A stretch of DNA of 64,000 bases from Heliocidaris erythrogramma (GCA_025617745.1 CM046871.1:28846433-28910432); one strand, 5' to 3'; positions 11,441 through 24,704 are shown, numbered from the stretch's first letter. Translations and numbers: made by a program. Notes: a model not told the origin generated them from the letters alone.

Positions 11441-13815
11441 ACATAAGTTTAAATTTCTTCAATCTTACCCACCCCCTCCCCATGTCAAATCTTATAGTCA
11501 CATGCAGCCATTTTTTATAGTAGCTCATTATTGTGAGGAGGTCTTCATCTTCTATGTGGCCTAGTGAGATTACAGGGCCCCCTAATGATATAAGACAAGC
11601 ACTGCCACTGCCACTTGGCCTCTCCTTTATTAAATCTGCTCGCAGTGTATAACAAACTAATAATAATCTTAATACCTGATTCCTTGAATTTGTGCTAATT
11701 AAATTATTATTTTATTATTGAAATTCTACTGAGAAAATCCATACTATTCAACACTTCGTTTGACTTAAAACTATAGAATTAGATTTCTATGTGTGTTTCT
11801 CCTCCCCCTTTTTATAGTTAGATTTATAATACTAGTAACATGCAAAATACATGTACCAACCTAAAAGGAGATGGATCATTTAATTTAGATTTCTTAGAAC
11901 TGTCAACATTATCTTTGTTTTTAGGAGTAAACTTGTTGTCATTGGTGTGTTTTGAACATTGAACTTAGATGGTCATTTATATCTTTTAATTATCATTTCT
12001 TTTTTTGTGGGGTGTAGTGGGTAAATAATCTTTAAATTGTAATTCAAATAATTTACTTCTTGGAAAGGGATTGAAATTAATAACGTATGATTAATTTGGA
12101 TTGAAATTAATTTTTTTTTAATGCATGTACATATTTGTACTATACTCTCAAGAAGAGAATATTACATGTATTTGACCTTGACAAGTCGGCTGTGATGGAA
12201 GTATATTGTATTGCAGTATATGAAAAAAGGGTGTATGACTGCAGATAAATTATATAAATTATGTTGGGGTTTTTAAAGGAGAAGAAGTAAACGTATATTT
12301 AAGAAGTAAGACAATGTCTAAACTTCATTTTCTAAAAACTATCCTCAATTCTGTGTGCAAGAAAATATTCATTAAAAAGTGAGAAAATATAAATGTATTT
12401 CTGAATCGACATTGTGTAAACTAATGTACCTTATATTTCGATTGTAAGAATTATTCTGTGAACATGTTAAAGGTCCTTTCACGTAATATATCAATGAAAT
12501 GAACCATACGGGGAGGGGGTGAAATGAACCAGGACGTGTGATCGAGGTGTATGTATGAGAGAGAGAGAGAGGGAAGGAAAAAAAGATGAGAAAAGGCGAA
12601 ATTGAGAAGATTTGGTGAAAAGGAAAGAGAGAAGGGGTTGGGGTGAGAGAGAGAGAGAAAGTGAAGAATAAAGGTGAAGTATATTAAATCATGCAGTTCA
12701 GGTCAATTAAAATGGCCGAATTTTCAAGGTTCATAATTCTCTTTGAAAGGTATGACTATAAGATTCACAAACTTGGCAGCAATGAGAAAGTTGCCGCTTA
12801 AGAAAACCTAAGGATACCTCTTCCCCTACACCTAATATTTTATTCTTACTTTTGCTAGCTTCCATCATACACCCGCCCCCTTTTTTTTTACTTCTTTATC
12901 CTACTCGTCTCGTCAAAGAGAGTAAATTTATTAATTTCTTTAAAAACTTATTTTGAATGCATAAGTTTTTCTCTTAATTCGTGAGATGTGATAAATATGA
13001 ACAACATGTATTTATCTTCTTTATAACTACGGTAGACAACTCGACCCTTTTGTATTAGTAATCACATGTTGGGTCCTAATTATAAAGATTCAATGACGCC
13101 CATTCGTCAATCGATGCGCCGTCATTAGCGAAGTGATGAATACATTACCATACATGAATAAATTAAGCGGATTTGACCTTTCTTAGTGCACATGCGTGAC
13201 ACTGATCCACGTTTTTATTTCAGTTGCGTGTAAAGCATACTACACGGTAAGGGAGCATCTTACAAAATGAATAATAGGGGCTTCGGGTGCGTTCAAATCG
13301 TGCCCAAATGTTACAGCGTAACCGCCCCACCTCACGTGTGATATCCACACCGATCATTTCGTGGCTTGCTACGGTCGGTGGTATCACGCTATCTAGAATT
13401 GGAATCTATACTGGATGCTAATACTAATAGATATAGTCGAGTAGAACATGGTGATACTTTTTCGGTAAGTATTTTCCTTATTTTACACCGTTTTGAGTGG
13501 GCCTATATGCTTTATGGACAACGGGTTTTTAATTAACTCAGAATTTGCTTTTCATTTAGTATCCAAACAGTTCTGTCTATATGTCGTCTAATTATTTATT
13601 GATGCAATGCTGTGCATACTTATAACCTCCTCTCTTAAGCCAAAATAATGTATCTATTTCTTGATATTTTTGTTATATATACTCGCTTATCCCATACCCT
13701 ATCAAACCGCCAATTTCCATATTCTTGGACTAAACATGACAAACTGGATTGGTTTACGAAACAGCGATGGACATTTTCAGAGACGATTTTATATATACAC
13801 ACACAGAATCGGATA
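11441..13815. other. Intergenic, no gene seen
   Basis: AT-rich. GA-rich simple tracts lie at 12560-12660. No ORF of note and no splice-bounded exon that I can recognise. Confidence 0.5.
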
Positions 13816-14274
13816 CTGTATAAGCTGATATTTTCGCGTACAGATATTTTCGCGAATGGCGACCTCTGCCACATATTCGCGTGTTGTTAAATTCGCGTTC
13901 ACCACCACACAACAGATCTAGGGAAAGTCATGAAGGAATAAATAACCTAAACAGAGTTGATATTCCCCATCTGAAAGTGGAAAAAGCGAATACATTTACA
14001 CATCGCGGGCGCGGGAATTGTAATGGGGCCAAAAAAATCTGAGCAAGCAATTGTTAGGGCTAGCTAGCTAGGCATGCTAGGGGATCGCGAAGCGACAACG
14101 CATGGTTTGTACTACTAATAGTACAGCACTGTATTGTTCGCCTTGTAAAAATGTGCTCTCGTAATGTTGCATGTTCATATGAGAATATTTTCGCGTGTTG
14201 TTAAATTCGCGGGTGATCTTTCATTCGCGAAATTCGCGAAAATAAAACCCTCGCGAAAATAACAGCTTATACAG
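13816..14274. mobile_element. TA-flanked MITE with TTTTCGCG subterminal repeats
   Basis: The ends CTGTATAAGCTGATATTTTC and the mirrored GAAAATAACAGCTTATACAG are inverted repeats, flanked by TA on both sides (13814-13815 and 14275-14276). The motif TTCGCG/CGCGAA recurs many times inside. TA duplication fits Tc1/mariner-like or other TA-targeting nonautonomous elements. No ORF is present. Confidence 0.7.
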
Positions 14275-14639
14275 TAGCTGATCTGCCACTAATCCAACAC
14301 TAATCATAATGATTATAATTAATCCTCACTATCATACTGGAATGGATTTACAGGCATGCACAGGCATACTGAATGATTGTCATTTCCATGTGATATATGG
14401 GAAGCATATAGCTCTTGATCCAGGAAATTGTTTGATCTCAAATAATGTGCGGGTAGGCGGGAGAGGGGGGGGGGGTGGTGATGAAAAAGGGAAAATGATC
14501 ATGAAGAAGGAAAAGGAATGAGGAGACAGTATATAGGAAGGAGAGGTGGAAAATGAAGGGGGTTCGGAACGCGTAGGATACAGTATATGCCATAAAATGG
14601 GAGGATAATTTACTGAAGAAGGGCACCCTTGTAAAAAAA

Positions 14640-14940
14640 AAACATGGTTCCCATGGTACGGTAAAACCCATGGTTCCCATGGTACGGTAAATTGGACGGA
14701 CATACCATGGATTTACCATGGTTTAACCATGGATTTACCGTGGTTTAACCATGGATTTACCGTGGTTTTACCGTGGTTTAAAACCATGGTTTTACAACCA
14801 AAACCGCTGTATAACCATGGTTTTACAATCAAATCCATTGTAGAACCATGGCTTTTACAACCAAAACCACGGTATAACAATCAAAACCATGGTTTAACAA
14901 TGGTTTTTTAACCATGGTAAAACCGTGGATTCTATAACTA
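14640..14940. repeat. CCATGG-rich palindromic minisatellite
   Basis: About twenty copies of ACCATGGTTT, ACCGTGGTTT and close variants follow one another in both orientations. Many units are self-complementary around CCATGG, so the region can fold in many registers. No coding sense. Confidence 0.75.
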
Positions 14941-15640
14941 TAACCAGACAAAGAGTGGGGGATACAGAGACAGAAACATAAACAGACGGGCATGCAGGCC
15001 GGTAGACATGATAGAAAGATAATATAGACAGTCATGTAGATACAGCGTAAACAGTAGGCAGGCAAAGAGACAAAGAAACAGACATACAGATCGTCAGAAA
15101 TAGCAGAAAAGTCAGAAAAGGCACAATGTGGCTGGAATATGTATCAACAAATTCGCGACGTAGAATCAGATTGGATACAAAATTGATTGATGTATTTCGC
15201 CCTAACTTTTGATGAAAGCCATGAATTAATTTTCTTTACACGAATAACATAATTATTCAGCATCTAGACAGTTACACTTGATATTTCTATATATGCAAGG
15301 AAACGACATGAAAGACAATTTTGTTAGTCTTAGTTAGAGCCGTGTGTACTCGTACTCCATACTATAGTAATATAAAATGATCTAAAAGCACCATGAAGGC
15401 AATACAATATCTTATTGAATTGCTAAAATTGCTGAAAGCGTCCAAAACGGGGAAAATCATTTTGGCACCATTAATATTCGCACTTGTAACCAGCAGTGAT
15501 GCAAATGGTTTGCGGACTATAGGTTAACTTTTTCCATACCGGGCAGCCTGGCCAGATGCACCTGCTATGTGATATATATGTTTTCCCTGGAATTGCTTTT
15601 ACTCATGTTTGCTATAATTATGTGGCTTGAATTTTGTCGA
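14941..15640. other. Intergenic, no gene seen
   Basis: It starts with imperfect AGACAGA-type repeats (14950-15080). Nothing else is recognised. Confidence 0.5.
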
Positions 15641-15644
15641 ATAA

Positions 15645-15645
<1 letters not shown>

Positions 15646-15723
<78 letters not shown>

Positions 15724-15757
15724 TAATTATTATTATTATTATTATTACTATTATTAA

Positions 15758-15824
<67 letters not shown>

Positions 15825-15825
15825 A
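15646..15825. repeat. AAT/ATT compound microsatellite
   Basis: A run of AAT triplets switches to ATT triplets near 15725, making a long near-palindrome able to form a hairpin. Confidence 0.9.
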
Positions 15826-15827
15826 CT

Positions 15828-15966
15828 CTAACTGCGACTTAAGGCGAAACCTTTTATCTCATCCTATTGTTAGGATTCGACCTAACCCACGTTCGTTTCG
15901 CCCTAACGTCGAATTTCTATTGTGACGGAATAAACCTATTGTTAGGTTTCGCCTTAAGTCGCAGAT
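15828..15966. mobile_element. Short inverted-repeat element
   Basis: CTGCGACTTAAGGCGAAACC near 15830 is exactly mirrored near 15945-15964, and additional inner CCTATTGTTAGG motifs are repeated. The unit is about 137 bp, sits at the edge of the ATT microsatellite and has no ORF. Confidence 0.6.
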
Positions 15967-16097
15967 AGGTAAATAATAATTATAATAACTGCAATGATGG
16001 CATGTGACAGGTAATGTAATGTAAACATGCACAATATTTACTCAGCCCGTAACATAAGTCCAATTTAATGCTTATCTCTTTGTCAAACTCCTATTAA

Positions 16098-16700
16098 AGG
16101 GGTACTCCGGCCTAAAAATAATATCAATTGAATGAATAGAGTAAAATTAAACAAGCAAAACACTGAAAATTTCATTGAAATCCGATAAAAAATAACGAAG
16201 TTATTGAATTTTTAAGTTTTGCATTATTTTGGGAAACAGTTCTATGCATGTCATCATGAATATGTAAATGAGTGAGCTGATGATGTCACGTCCCCACTTT
16301 CCTTTTTTAACTATATTACATGAAATCTTCATTATTTCATTTTTTCATACATGTCTATAAAAAATATCTCCCTTGTAACAATATAAGTTACAGCAATGAT
16401 AAACTTACACATTAAATAAGGAGTCAGTCCTTTTAGTTATAGGCTTGGAACAGAAAATTTGAATAATTGCAATTTCATATAATAAAATACAAAAGAAAAA
16501 GTGGGGATATGACATCATCAGCCCACTCACTGCATATTCATGACGACGTGCATATCACTGTTTTACCAAAATAATGCAAAACTTAAAAATTCCATAACTT
16601 CATTATTTTTCATCCGATTTCGATGAAATTTTCAGTGATTTGTTTGTTTAATTTTACTCTATTTATTCAATTCATATTAATTTCAGGCCGGAGTACTCCT
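16098..16700. mobile_element. TTAA-flanked inverted-repeat element A
   Basis: TTAA at 16094-16097 and 16701-16704 flanks a 603-bp unit starting AGGGGTACTCCGGCCT and ending with its mirror. Homology between the two arms extends for over 200 bp (for example TGATGTCACGTCCCCAC against the mirrored GTGGGGATATGACATCA). TTAA targets are used by piggyBac and Kolobok transposons; AGGGG ends without CCC fit Kolobok better, but this is inferred. No transposase. Confidence 0.7.
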
Positions 16701-16704
16701 TTAA

Positions 16705-17607
16705 AGGAGAATTAACCCCTGAGTACAAATTTACTTATATTGAAAGGTGTAGTATATTCCTACTTATTGGCCTAAATCATTTTCCAATAAGATATCAGAA
16801 AAGGTATAATAAAGATATTCCAACACCCGGTATCGTCTACTACTCATTTACATGGGGGCTGCCATTTTCTTGCTGATTTGGATTTGTACATGAACCATTG
16901 AGAAATGTTCCGGTCAGGAAGATATTTTGAATCCAAGACCTAAATTGATTTTCTTCATTACCTAAAATCCCATATGTGACGAAAAATATAAAGTGGGTGT
17001 TTACATGATTTATAAAAATTAAATCTTTATAATGATACTTTTAAATTGTCTGGTTTTGCTTAACAAAAATCTATTTTCTTGGGTTTGCCAAACAGAGCAG
17101 TGCATAATATATGCAGCATGCATTCTGACTTTTCAAGTCCCATTATCCGAAAGCAGGTGAATGCATAGTTTGCCGCTATAGATGCTCAGGGAAGAAGCAT
17201 CCATAAAATTTGAATTAATTTGCTCCGTCCATTGCGTCACAGTATCTAGAAAATAGATTTATATTAAGCGAATATCGATTTTCAACAGAAATATATAAGG
17301 AAATCTTCAGTTTAAAAATAAATTGACATATCTATTCTATATTTTAAATCTCAAATGGGTTTTTAATTTTGAAAAAGGCAATTGGGCATTTGGATTAAAA
17401 AAATCTTCTTGTACACATAAAAAAAATGGCAGCCCCCATGTATTGCTAGCAGACGATACATATTGCTAGCAGATGATAAATTTTGCTCAGAAAATCTTGA
17501 TTCGTATCGATCTCGTATATTTTGACGCGAAGCCATATAGTCTAACAAGTAGGAATAAATAACACCTTTGAACACTATCGTCTTTATTGTTTGAGGTTAA
17601 TTCTCCT
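16705..17607. mobile_element. TTAA-flanked inverted-repeat element B
   Basis: It directly abuts element A and shares its right TTAA (16701-16704); its own right TTAA is 17608-17611. The ends are AGGAGAATTAACC and mirrored GGTTAATTCTCCT. The arms remain alignable for about 300 bp, for example around ACATGGGGGCTGCCATTTT on the left and its mirror on the right. A related inverse copy lies at about 45300-45603. No ORF of substance. Confidence 0.72.
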
Positions 17608-17611
17608 TTAA

Positions 17612-17953
17612 TGAACTATTGCATTCACCCGTTACAAGTCATTGTATTTCAATAGTCAGAATGCAGATTACATAAATAAATGTTGCTAGGTTGGGAAAGC
17701 CAAAATGTTTGTCCAACCTAATAACGCCTATATACATGCAATTCACTGCTCTGATCAGACTGACTATATTGAAAAAGAATAGCACTTTTACAGGTGAATG
17801 TAATAGTTCGTTACTGGGCAATACATCTGAGCACATAACGAAAATGGCCTATATTGAATGAACATTGTGAAAGTATAGAAAATCGCAATATTTCGGAATT
17901 AACTCCACGTCCCAAAATGCACTCGGGGACTCTGTGTGTCCTTTGACCTGCAA
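17612..17953. other. Intergenic, no gene seen
   Basis: Unique-looking AT-rich sequence, nothing recognised. Confidence 0.5.
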
Positions 17954-18308
17954 TTCACACTCAGAAATAAAGGTACAATTTTGCACCTTTCAAATGCAAC
18001 ACTGGCAGCACCTTTTTGGGTGCAACTTTGCACCCTAAGAAGCTTTTTGCACTATTAAGGGTGCAGTTAGCTACAATTTGCACCCTTAGAGGGTGCAGAG
18101 TTGTACCCTTTATAAAAGGTACAAATCTGCACCCTTTTGGATGCAAACGTTTCTGCACCCTTAAAGGTGCAAAGTTGCACCTTTTACGGTGCAAACGGGC
18201 ATTAAAGGGTGCAAACAAGAACAAAAAGGTGCATTTTTGCACCCTTTTCATGTAGGGTGCAAGATTGCATTTAGGGTGCAAACCTGAACCTTTAATTCTA
18301 AGTGTGAA
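17954..18308. mobile_element. MITE with internal TGCACC repeats
   Basis: The ends TTCACACTCAGAAATAAAGG and the mirrored form (reverse complement TTCACACTTAGAATTAAAGG) are inverted repeats. Inside, TGCACC and its complement GGTGCA alternate some twenty times in both orientations. The overlapping ORFs on both strands are products of these repeats. Confidence 0.65.
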
Positions 18309-18426
18309 CGGCATACCCAACATTGGTGTAGCCGGCGTACACACGCCCCTATAATATGAAAACCTAAGAAAATAATAAATACAACATGCAATGTGCATAA
18401 TATACGGCATATGGTGATGCCGGGAT

Positions 18427-18484
18427 GACCCCCCCCCCCCCCCCCCCCCCCCCCGACGGGCAGGATTTCTGGGTACGCCACTGA
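18427..18484 (-). repeat. 'CAGTGGCGTA' poly-C repeat fragment
   Basis: Minus strand: CAGTGGCGTACCCAGAAATC followed by a long G run. The same phrase (CAGTGGCGTAGCCAGGATTT plus G run) occurs at 43010-43050, showing a dispersed family whose left end precedes a homopolymer. Confidence 0.55.
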
Positions 18485-19759
18485 GCTATGAATATAGGAA
18501 GTCTCAGGTTATGAAAGACTTTGATAACACTTTGATAACGGTTGATAAATTTGTTTACGTAGGTGAAAATCAACAATCATTGACCTTAATTCTGACCATA
18601 GAATCTTTTAGATCATTTTCATGATTATAAATAACATTGAAGAAAAAGGGAATTGTATCCCGAAGAGATAATTGGTACCGTAAAACGGAGTGAATAGGAA
18701 CAGTTTGGACATATTTTGCCTTAGAATATCTTCATCTCATCGTTGGTGGATAATGCTTCAGCACCATAAGGTGTCCATTAATGTATTAGGTTTATTGGTA
18801 TAGGAAATTGGTATAGGAAAGTGAATACATCTTCAATGCTGACATAACGCCTACACCCTTTATTTTATGGATTGGGTATCACGTTTTCGCTTTTTTTTTT
18901 AAAAATAGCCAAGACCTATATTCAGATCGTACTTTTGCGATTGTTCTTTTATCAATATCTGACCTGCTGTTGGTCATGTACTTAAATATGTTCTTGTGTA
19001 TTTCTCTTACTTATCGATTTCAGATTATTTTGGTTTTTACTCCGAACAGGTAATTGGTCTGATGCTGTTGACCTAATTCATGTTCAAACTACCCACCCAT
19101 TTGTTGGAGCCTATATAAAATACACAGTTTGTGCAACAGTTTTTATGCAGGTTCATAAATGCTTGTGGAACAGAATATTTCTCCTTTTTTCCCACTATAT
19201 GACAATATTAAAAATATGGAAAAGCTTTATAATATGTTTTTTTTTCACTTCTGTGCAAACATTTGCACTATTTTTTTCCTTTCCAAAAAGATACACCACA
19301 TGTATTGATTCTGCTCACTTGTATCAAAATCTGTAATTGATTCGAGTACTGTGCAAGACACATCTCTTTTTTCCTCACCTTTTTCCCCCATCTGTAAATG
19401 TTGTTTATTTACGTTTGTGTTCCTCCAACCATGTCAAGCTCTGAATTAACATTCTCAATAACCAAGCTGGTACTATTTCAATTATGCCGTAACAACGCAA
19501 TGTCTTTAATCGGGAATGAATTCAGTCATGACGATTAAGCTCGATGGTTGGATAGACACACATTATGACCTTGTAACAAGTTCGACATTTTTTTTCCTTG
19601 ATTGTATTATGTTGTCTAGTAGGTCTTTTGTCCATTCTTTGATCAAGGGTTATTTGGATTAATGGAACCGACAGTGTTGTGTTTACACTTCACCCATTAC
19701 CGGGGCCTGTTAATTTACACTCGGTTTGTAGTTATTTACCTACCTTGAATGATTTTCCA
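18485..19759. other. Intergenic, no gene seen
   Basis: AT-rich sequence with T runs. No supported exon. Confidence 0.5.
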
Positions 19760-20300
19760 TCCATCTTTAGAAATGCTTATGAGACATGTTGGTTTTCTTT
19801 ATGACAATTTTTGAAAAAAAATAAAGAAATGCTTTCTGTAAGGCCAACTGATGACTATTATATGGGGTCGGTATTGTATTCGTATCATTCGGAATGTAAA
19901 CATGTTTCGGACTGATTTATAACACATTTTATTTCCTCTATTTACTTTCGGTGTATGTATTAATGTATAGAACACAAACGGTAGTAATTTGGAATTGATT
20001 CTGGTACCGTGCAAGACACTTTTGTCCCCCTCAGTTTTTTAATTGCTTATATGAAACTTGATGGTTTTCTTTATTAATTTTCGAGAAAAAAAAACAATTT
20101 AAACACTGTCTTTATGCCAACTTTGATGACTACAGTGTATAGGGTCGGCATTTTCACCTGTATCTGAATCCTGAAATTTATCATGATTCAAACACAGCAC
20201 GTCCCCTTGTTTTTTTCAATGGATGCTTACGTGTCCAATTAATTTAGGCCTGTAATATATCTTATTCGTTACATTTGTGTAAACATACCGTTATCTTTGT
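19760..20300. repeat. Divergent ~270-bp tandem pair
   Basis: Motifs repeat in the same order: ATGCTTATGAGACATGTTGG / TTGCTTATATGAAACTTGATGG, TTTTCTTTAT, GCCAACT..TGATGACTA, and GGGTCGG..TT..TATT. The first copy begins near 19770 and the second near 20041. Confidence 0.5.
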
Positions 20301-20461
20301 ACTGCATGTACTGGTCGATATTGTGCCATTTTGCTTTTTTTTTCTTTTCCTTTGTAAAGTTGTTTCACACAACTATACCCAAAATGGAGACTTCATTTAT
20401 GACATGCTGAACTGGCTCGGCATGCTTTCTCCCTTTTTTGTATACAGTGATATACAGTTAA

Positions 20462-20915
20462 AGGGGAGGTTCACCCTGAGGAGAATTTGGTTTTGATTAT
20501 AGCTGAAAGGGTATTGAGAGTGCTGGTGAGGGTTTGACGGGGGTCCGTTACTAGTTGGGGGTTGTGGGTTTTCAGAGTTTTTGTTTTGTGGCGTCACCTG
20601 CGGGCGGCTGCCCCATGACATTGTGTCGTGTGATATAGGTTCCATAGATTCCCATTTTTTAATGGACTATGATGACTGAAAATATTTTTTTTTAATGCAC
20701 AGGTAAAATAATTTTCAATTTCTTGAAAAAATATAATTTTATTGAATTTGTAGTGCATGAGTTGTGGGGGGCTGCTCGCTGGTGGCGTCACGGGCTCGAG
20801 ACTTTACTTAGCTCGCTTATTCTTTGGCGGATTTTTGTCGGACCTTCATCGGTATGTTCCTTTTGTTTTTCTGCTTTTTTGTCAGAACGAACTTTACGTC
20901 AGGGTGAACTTCCAT
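20462..20915. mobile_element. TTAA-flanked inverted-repeat element C
   Basis: TTAA at 20458-20461 and 20916-20919 flanks AGGGGAGGTTCACCCTGA on the left and the mirrored TCAGGGTGAACTTCCAT on the right. Inner segments around GGCGGCTGCCCCATGAC and its mirror near 20755-20790 show a long foldback. The end and target type resemble elements A and B. Confidence 0.65.
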
Positions 20916-20919
20916 TTAA

Positions 20920-21598
20920 ATCTCTGTTGTCATCTGTATCTCGCGAGTGAACTGTTTTTTCCCCCTCTCTTTTTTATGAAATGTTGTTAATATGACTCTA
21001 TCCAGTTAGAGTCTTCGGTATTCATGTCTCTCTGGGGATCTTGGTTACGGCACCTGTTAGCTTTGGTCCATTGAATAATGCACATGTCACGTTTTTTTTT
21101 TTTTTTTTTTTTTCTGTCCGTGATCCGAGTAACATCCATATTCCATATCCTCATTTTGTGTACCTTTTGATGTAAAAAAAAACAAGAAAACACATCAGGA
21201 GAGACGGATACATAATGGATTTTTGTTTGTTAAAAAGAAAATCATTTTTGTATACCTATTTTCTATTTTTTACTTTTTTGTAATTTTTGTTAAATAAGTA
21301 TTATTACCAATCCTTAATTGATTTGTTAGTTTATTTCTAATCTTTCTATCCTATTTAATTTAGTTTGTATAATTTCCTGACCCTTCCCCCTTTTGATTTT
21401 TTGGGGCTGTGTGTTTGTTTATTTTCTTGCACTGATTTTTTTTTTCTTTAATAATGTCTGCCTTTTTTTATTTTCCCCTTTATCACTTCTGTCTTTCTCC
21501 TGTAATCTATCTTCTTCTCTTGCACAGACACATGAGCAGGAACATGGTATCGTGTATTCTCGTTAGGCGTTACAATTTTATTTCCTCCTCCTCCTCCT
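20920..21598 (+). other. Probable 5' UTR region of the downstream LINE
   Basis: T-rich sequence leading into the retrotransposon ORF at 21599. I found no ORF1-like protein here and cannot place the 5' end of the element. A T run lies at 21091-21113. Confidence 0.4.
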
Positions 21599-24500
21599 AT
21601 GGCCGATTTATCTGAGTTTCCTTTCAGCTCGCTCAATCATGACGACCTGTTGTCTCTCTCATCACAGCATGCAGCTACCTTTATGCGAGAAAATTCCCAT
21701 TATGATTCATATATAAAGAATTACTTTAACGATAACACTGCCGATCTAAATTTTAACTTTGATCCAAATGACCCATGTGGGCAGCTCATCACTTCACAAT
21801 ATTTTACAGAACAAAATTTTAAATCTTTCATTAAATCTAGCAATTCTGAAGATGACATTTTTCTCCTTCATCTAAACATTAGAAGTGCCAATAAAAATTT
21901 CGATAAACTCAAATTATTCCTGGATAACAACATGTTTCCGAAATCTTCAATTATTGCTTTAACAGAAACGTGGTTTTCGGAAAACCCATGTTCCCTTTTT
22001 TTACTCACTGGTTTCAATTTGATTGTTAATAACAGAACTCGTAGACCGGGTGGCGGTGTTGCGCTTTACATACCGCAACAATATGAATATACTCTTATAG
22101 GTAACATGACTATATCCAACGATATTTTGGAATCCCTTTTTGTCGAAATCAGAAACCCCAAAGGAAAAAACGTAATACTGGGTGTTTTGTACCGACCTCC
22201 ACAATCGAATACTCAAAATTTTATGGACACCCTGAATGAACTTTTACTAAATCCTCTGTTGAAAAATAAAGATTGTTTTTTTATGGGGGATTTCAACTTT
22301 AACTTAGCTAATTAGCTAATTAGCTTAGCTTCGCAAGAGTTTCTTGAAATATTTTTATCTAATTCTTTCTTACCACTTATCACTAAACCAACGAGAGTAA
22401 CAGATAACTCTGCCACTATTATTGATAATATTTTCAGTAATATAACTTCTCCGACCCCAAAAGCTGGTGTTATCCTTAGTGACCTTTCTGATCACTTTCC
22501 AATTTTTGTTAAGTTTCGTACAAACAAACTTGTTAGTAAAGAAACGTTTAATACTCCATATCGTAAAATAAATGACGAAAACATTACCCATCTAATCAAT
22601 GATTTGGGGAGTACAGATTGGTCGACTGTTTTTGACTCCTCAGATGTTGATGTAGCTTATGACTCTTTTATCGCCAAATTGACCTTTTCTTTAGATACAC
22701 ATATTCCCCTTATCACCAACCGGAAATCAAATTATAAAAAGATTCCAATTCACCCTTGGATTACAAAATCGCTTTTGAGATCTATCAACAGAAAGAACAA
22801 TCTTTATTATAGATATATCTCCAAACCAAGTGATGTCTCTCGTTCTAAATACACCTCTTATAAAAACACCCTCACCTCTTTGTTGCGTATTGCAAAAAAA
22901 GAATACTACACTTCTCAACTTAATATGTACAAAAATGATACCAAGAACACATGGAAAATTATTAATGGTGCATTGAATAAAAAGAAAAAGAGTTCTTCAA
23001 TCACAAAAATAAAAACAAGCAATACCTTAACCGATGACAATAACATTATCGCAGGAAAGTTTAATTCATATTTTTCACAAGTTGGTAACAATCTGGCGAA
23101 GGAAGTGCCGCAAGCTAATAAATCTTTCAATGATTTCCTTGACAACCCTAACCCTAATTCCATGTTTTTCAATCCTACAAATACGAGTGAAATCATCAAT
23201 ATTGTCAGCAATCTGCAGAATAAGAAAAGTCCTGGGTTTGACGGCATTCCTAATTTCCTTTTAAAGAAAATTATCATAGCTATCGTTGATCCCTTAGTGC
23301 ACATCTTTAATATTTCTCTTCACACAGGACGAGTCCCTAATAAAATGAAAATTGCAAAAGTTATTCCCCTTTTCAAAAAAGGTGACAGTCAACTTGTTTC
23401 TAACCATCATCCAATATCCCTACTAACCTCGCTATCTAAGATTCTTGAAAAAATTGTCCATACAAGAACAACACATTTTTTCAAACAACACAACATTTTC
23501 TCAAACTCCCAATTTGGGTTTCGGGAAAACCATAGTACCTCTCATGCAATTTTGTCATTTATTGATAAAGTCACCACTTCTATTGATAAAGGTTGTCACA
23601 CTGTTGGTATCTTCCTGGACTTCTCCAAGGCCTTCGATACCATAAACCATGATATTCTTCTACATAAACTTTGTCATTATGGAGTTAGAGGGAAGGCCTT
23701 GGAGTGGTTCAGGAGTTACCTCACTAATAGGACTCAATTTGTATCGGTTAACAATTGCAATTCTTCTACTCTTCCAATTACTTGTGGCGTGCCGCAGGGT
23801 AGACTACTTGGCCCTCTACTTTTCATTACGTACATTAATGATATACAAAAATCTTCTAATTTACTGTCATTCATACTCTTTGCTGATGACTCAAATATTT
23901 TCTTTTCTCATGCTGATGTTAATCAACTTATTACAATTGTAAATTCTGAATTGACATATGTGACCGATTGGATCAAGTCAAACAAACTTTCACTTAATCT
24001 CCAGAAAACAAATTACATGTTATTTAGTAATAAAATCAATAGTTTACCGGGCAGTATACATTTCGATAACCATGTTCTTGATAATGTTTCTATAACAAGA
24101 TTTTTAGGAGTTCTTATTGACAACAAATTATCATGGAAACCTCATATCGACAGCACATGCCAAACAATTTCTAGAAATATCGGAATCATTAATAAACTCA
24201 AACATTTTCTTCCTTCTCGAACATTGCTGACACTTTATTTCACATTGATCTTTCCATATATTAATTATGGAATTATAGCTTGGGGATGTGCAATAAAAAC
24301 ACAATTAAACCGGATATTACTTTTGCAGAAAAAGGCTCTAAGAATATTTCAGACGCAATTTAGATCACATACCGATATATTATTCTTTGAAAACAATATT
24401 CTGAAAGTAAATGACATATATCTTTTCCAACTCGGCCAATTCATGTACAAATTAAGTAAAGACTATCTCCCCGCAATTTTTTCTGATTATGTTCCGCAAG

Positions 24501-24704
24501 AATACTTCTATACATAACTACCCAACTAGACAACGAAACTACTATCATCTACCATTAACAAGAACTTTATTTGCAAAGAACTCATTTGTTTACTCTGGAT
24601 CTGCATACTGGAATTCTCTGCCTCATGATTTTAAAGAATCCCCTAGTATTAATGCTTTTAAACGTATGCTTAAAAAAATGTTAATCTGTCAATACTCACA
24701 GTAA
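21599..24704 (+). pseudogene. Non-LTR retrotransposon endonuclease-RT ORF, broken twice
   Basis: One reading frame runs from ATG 21599 to 24517 with a single in-frame TAG at 22313-22315. The N-terminal part is an APE-type endonuclease: TETW, RRPGGGVALY, YRPPQ, GDFNFNL before the stop and SDHFP after it (about 22487-22500), so the stop splits one domain. The RT follows: LDFSKAFDTINHD, CGVPQGRLLGPLLF, LFADDSNIFF, FLGVLID. Near 24490-24515 the frame shifts by one; the C-terminal tail (NYPTRQ, SGSAYWNSLP, SINAFKRML) continues in the next frame to TAA at 24704. Motifs place it in the Jockey/L2/CR1 group; the exact clade is uncertain. Relatively light damage suggests a fairly young copy. Confidence 0.88.

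Noticed and set aside
18016-18410. Repetitive ORFs rich in Lys, Cys and His
   Set aside because: Produced by alternating TGCACC/GGTGCA repeats inside a MITE.
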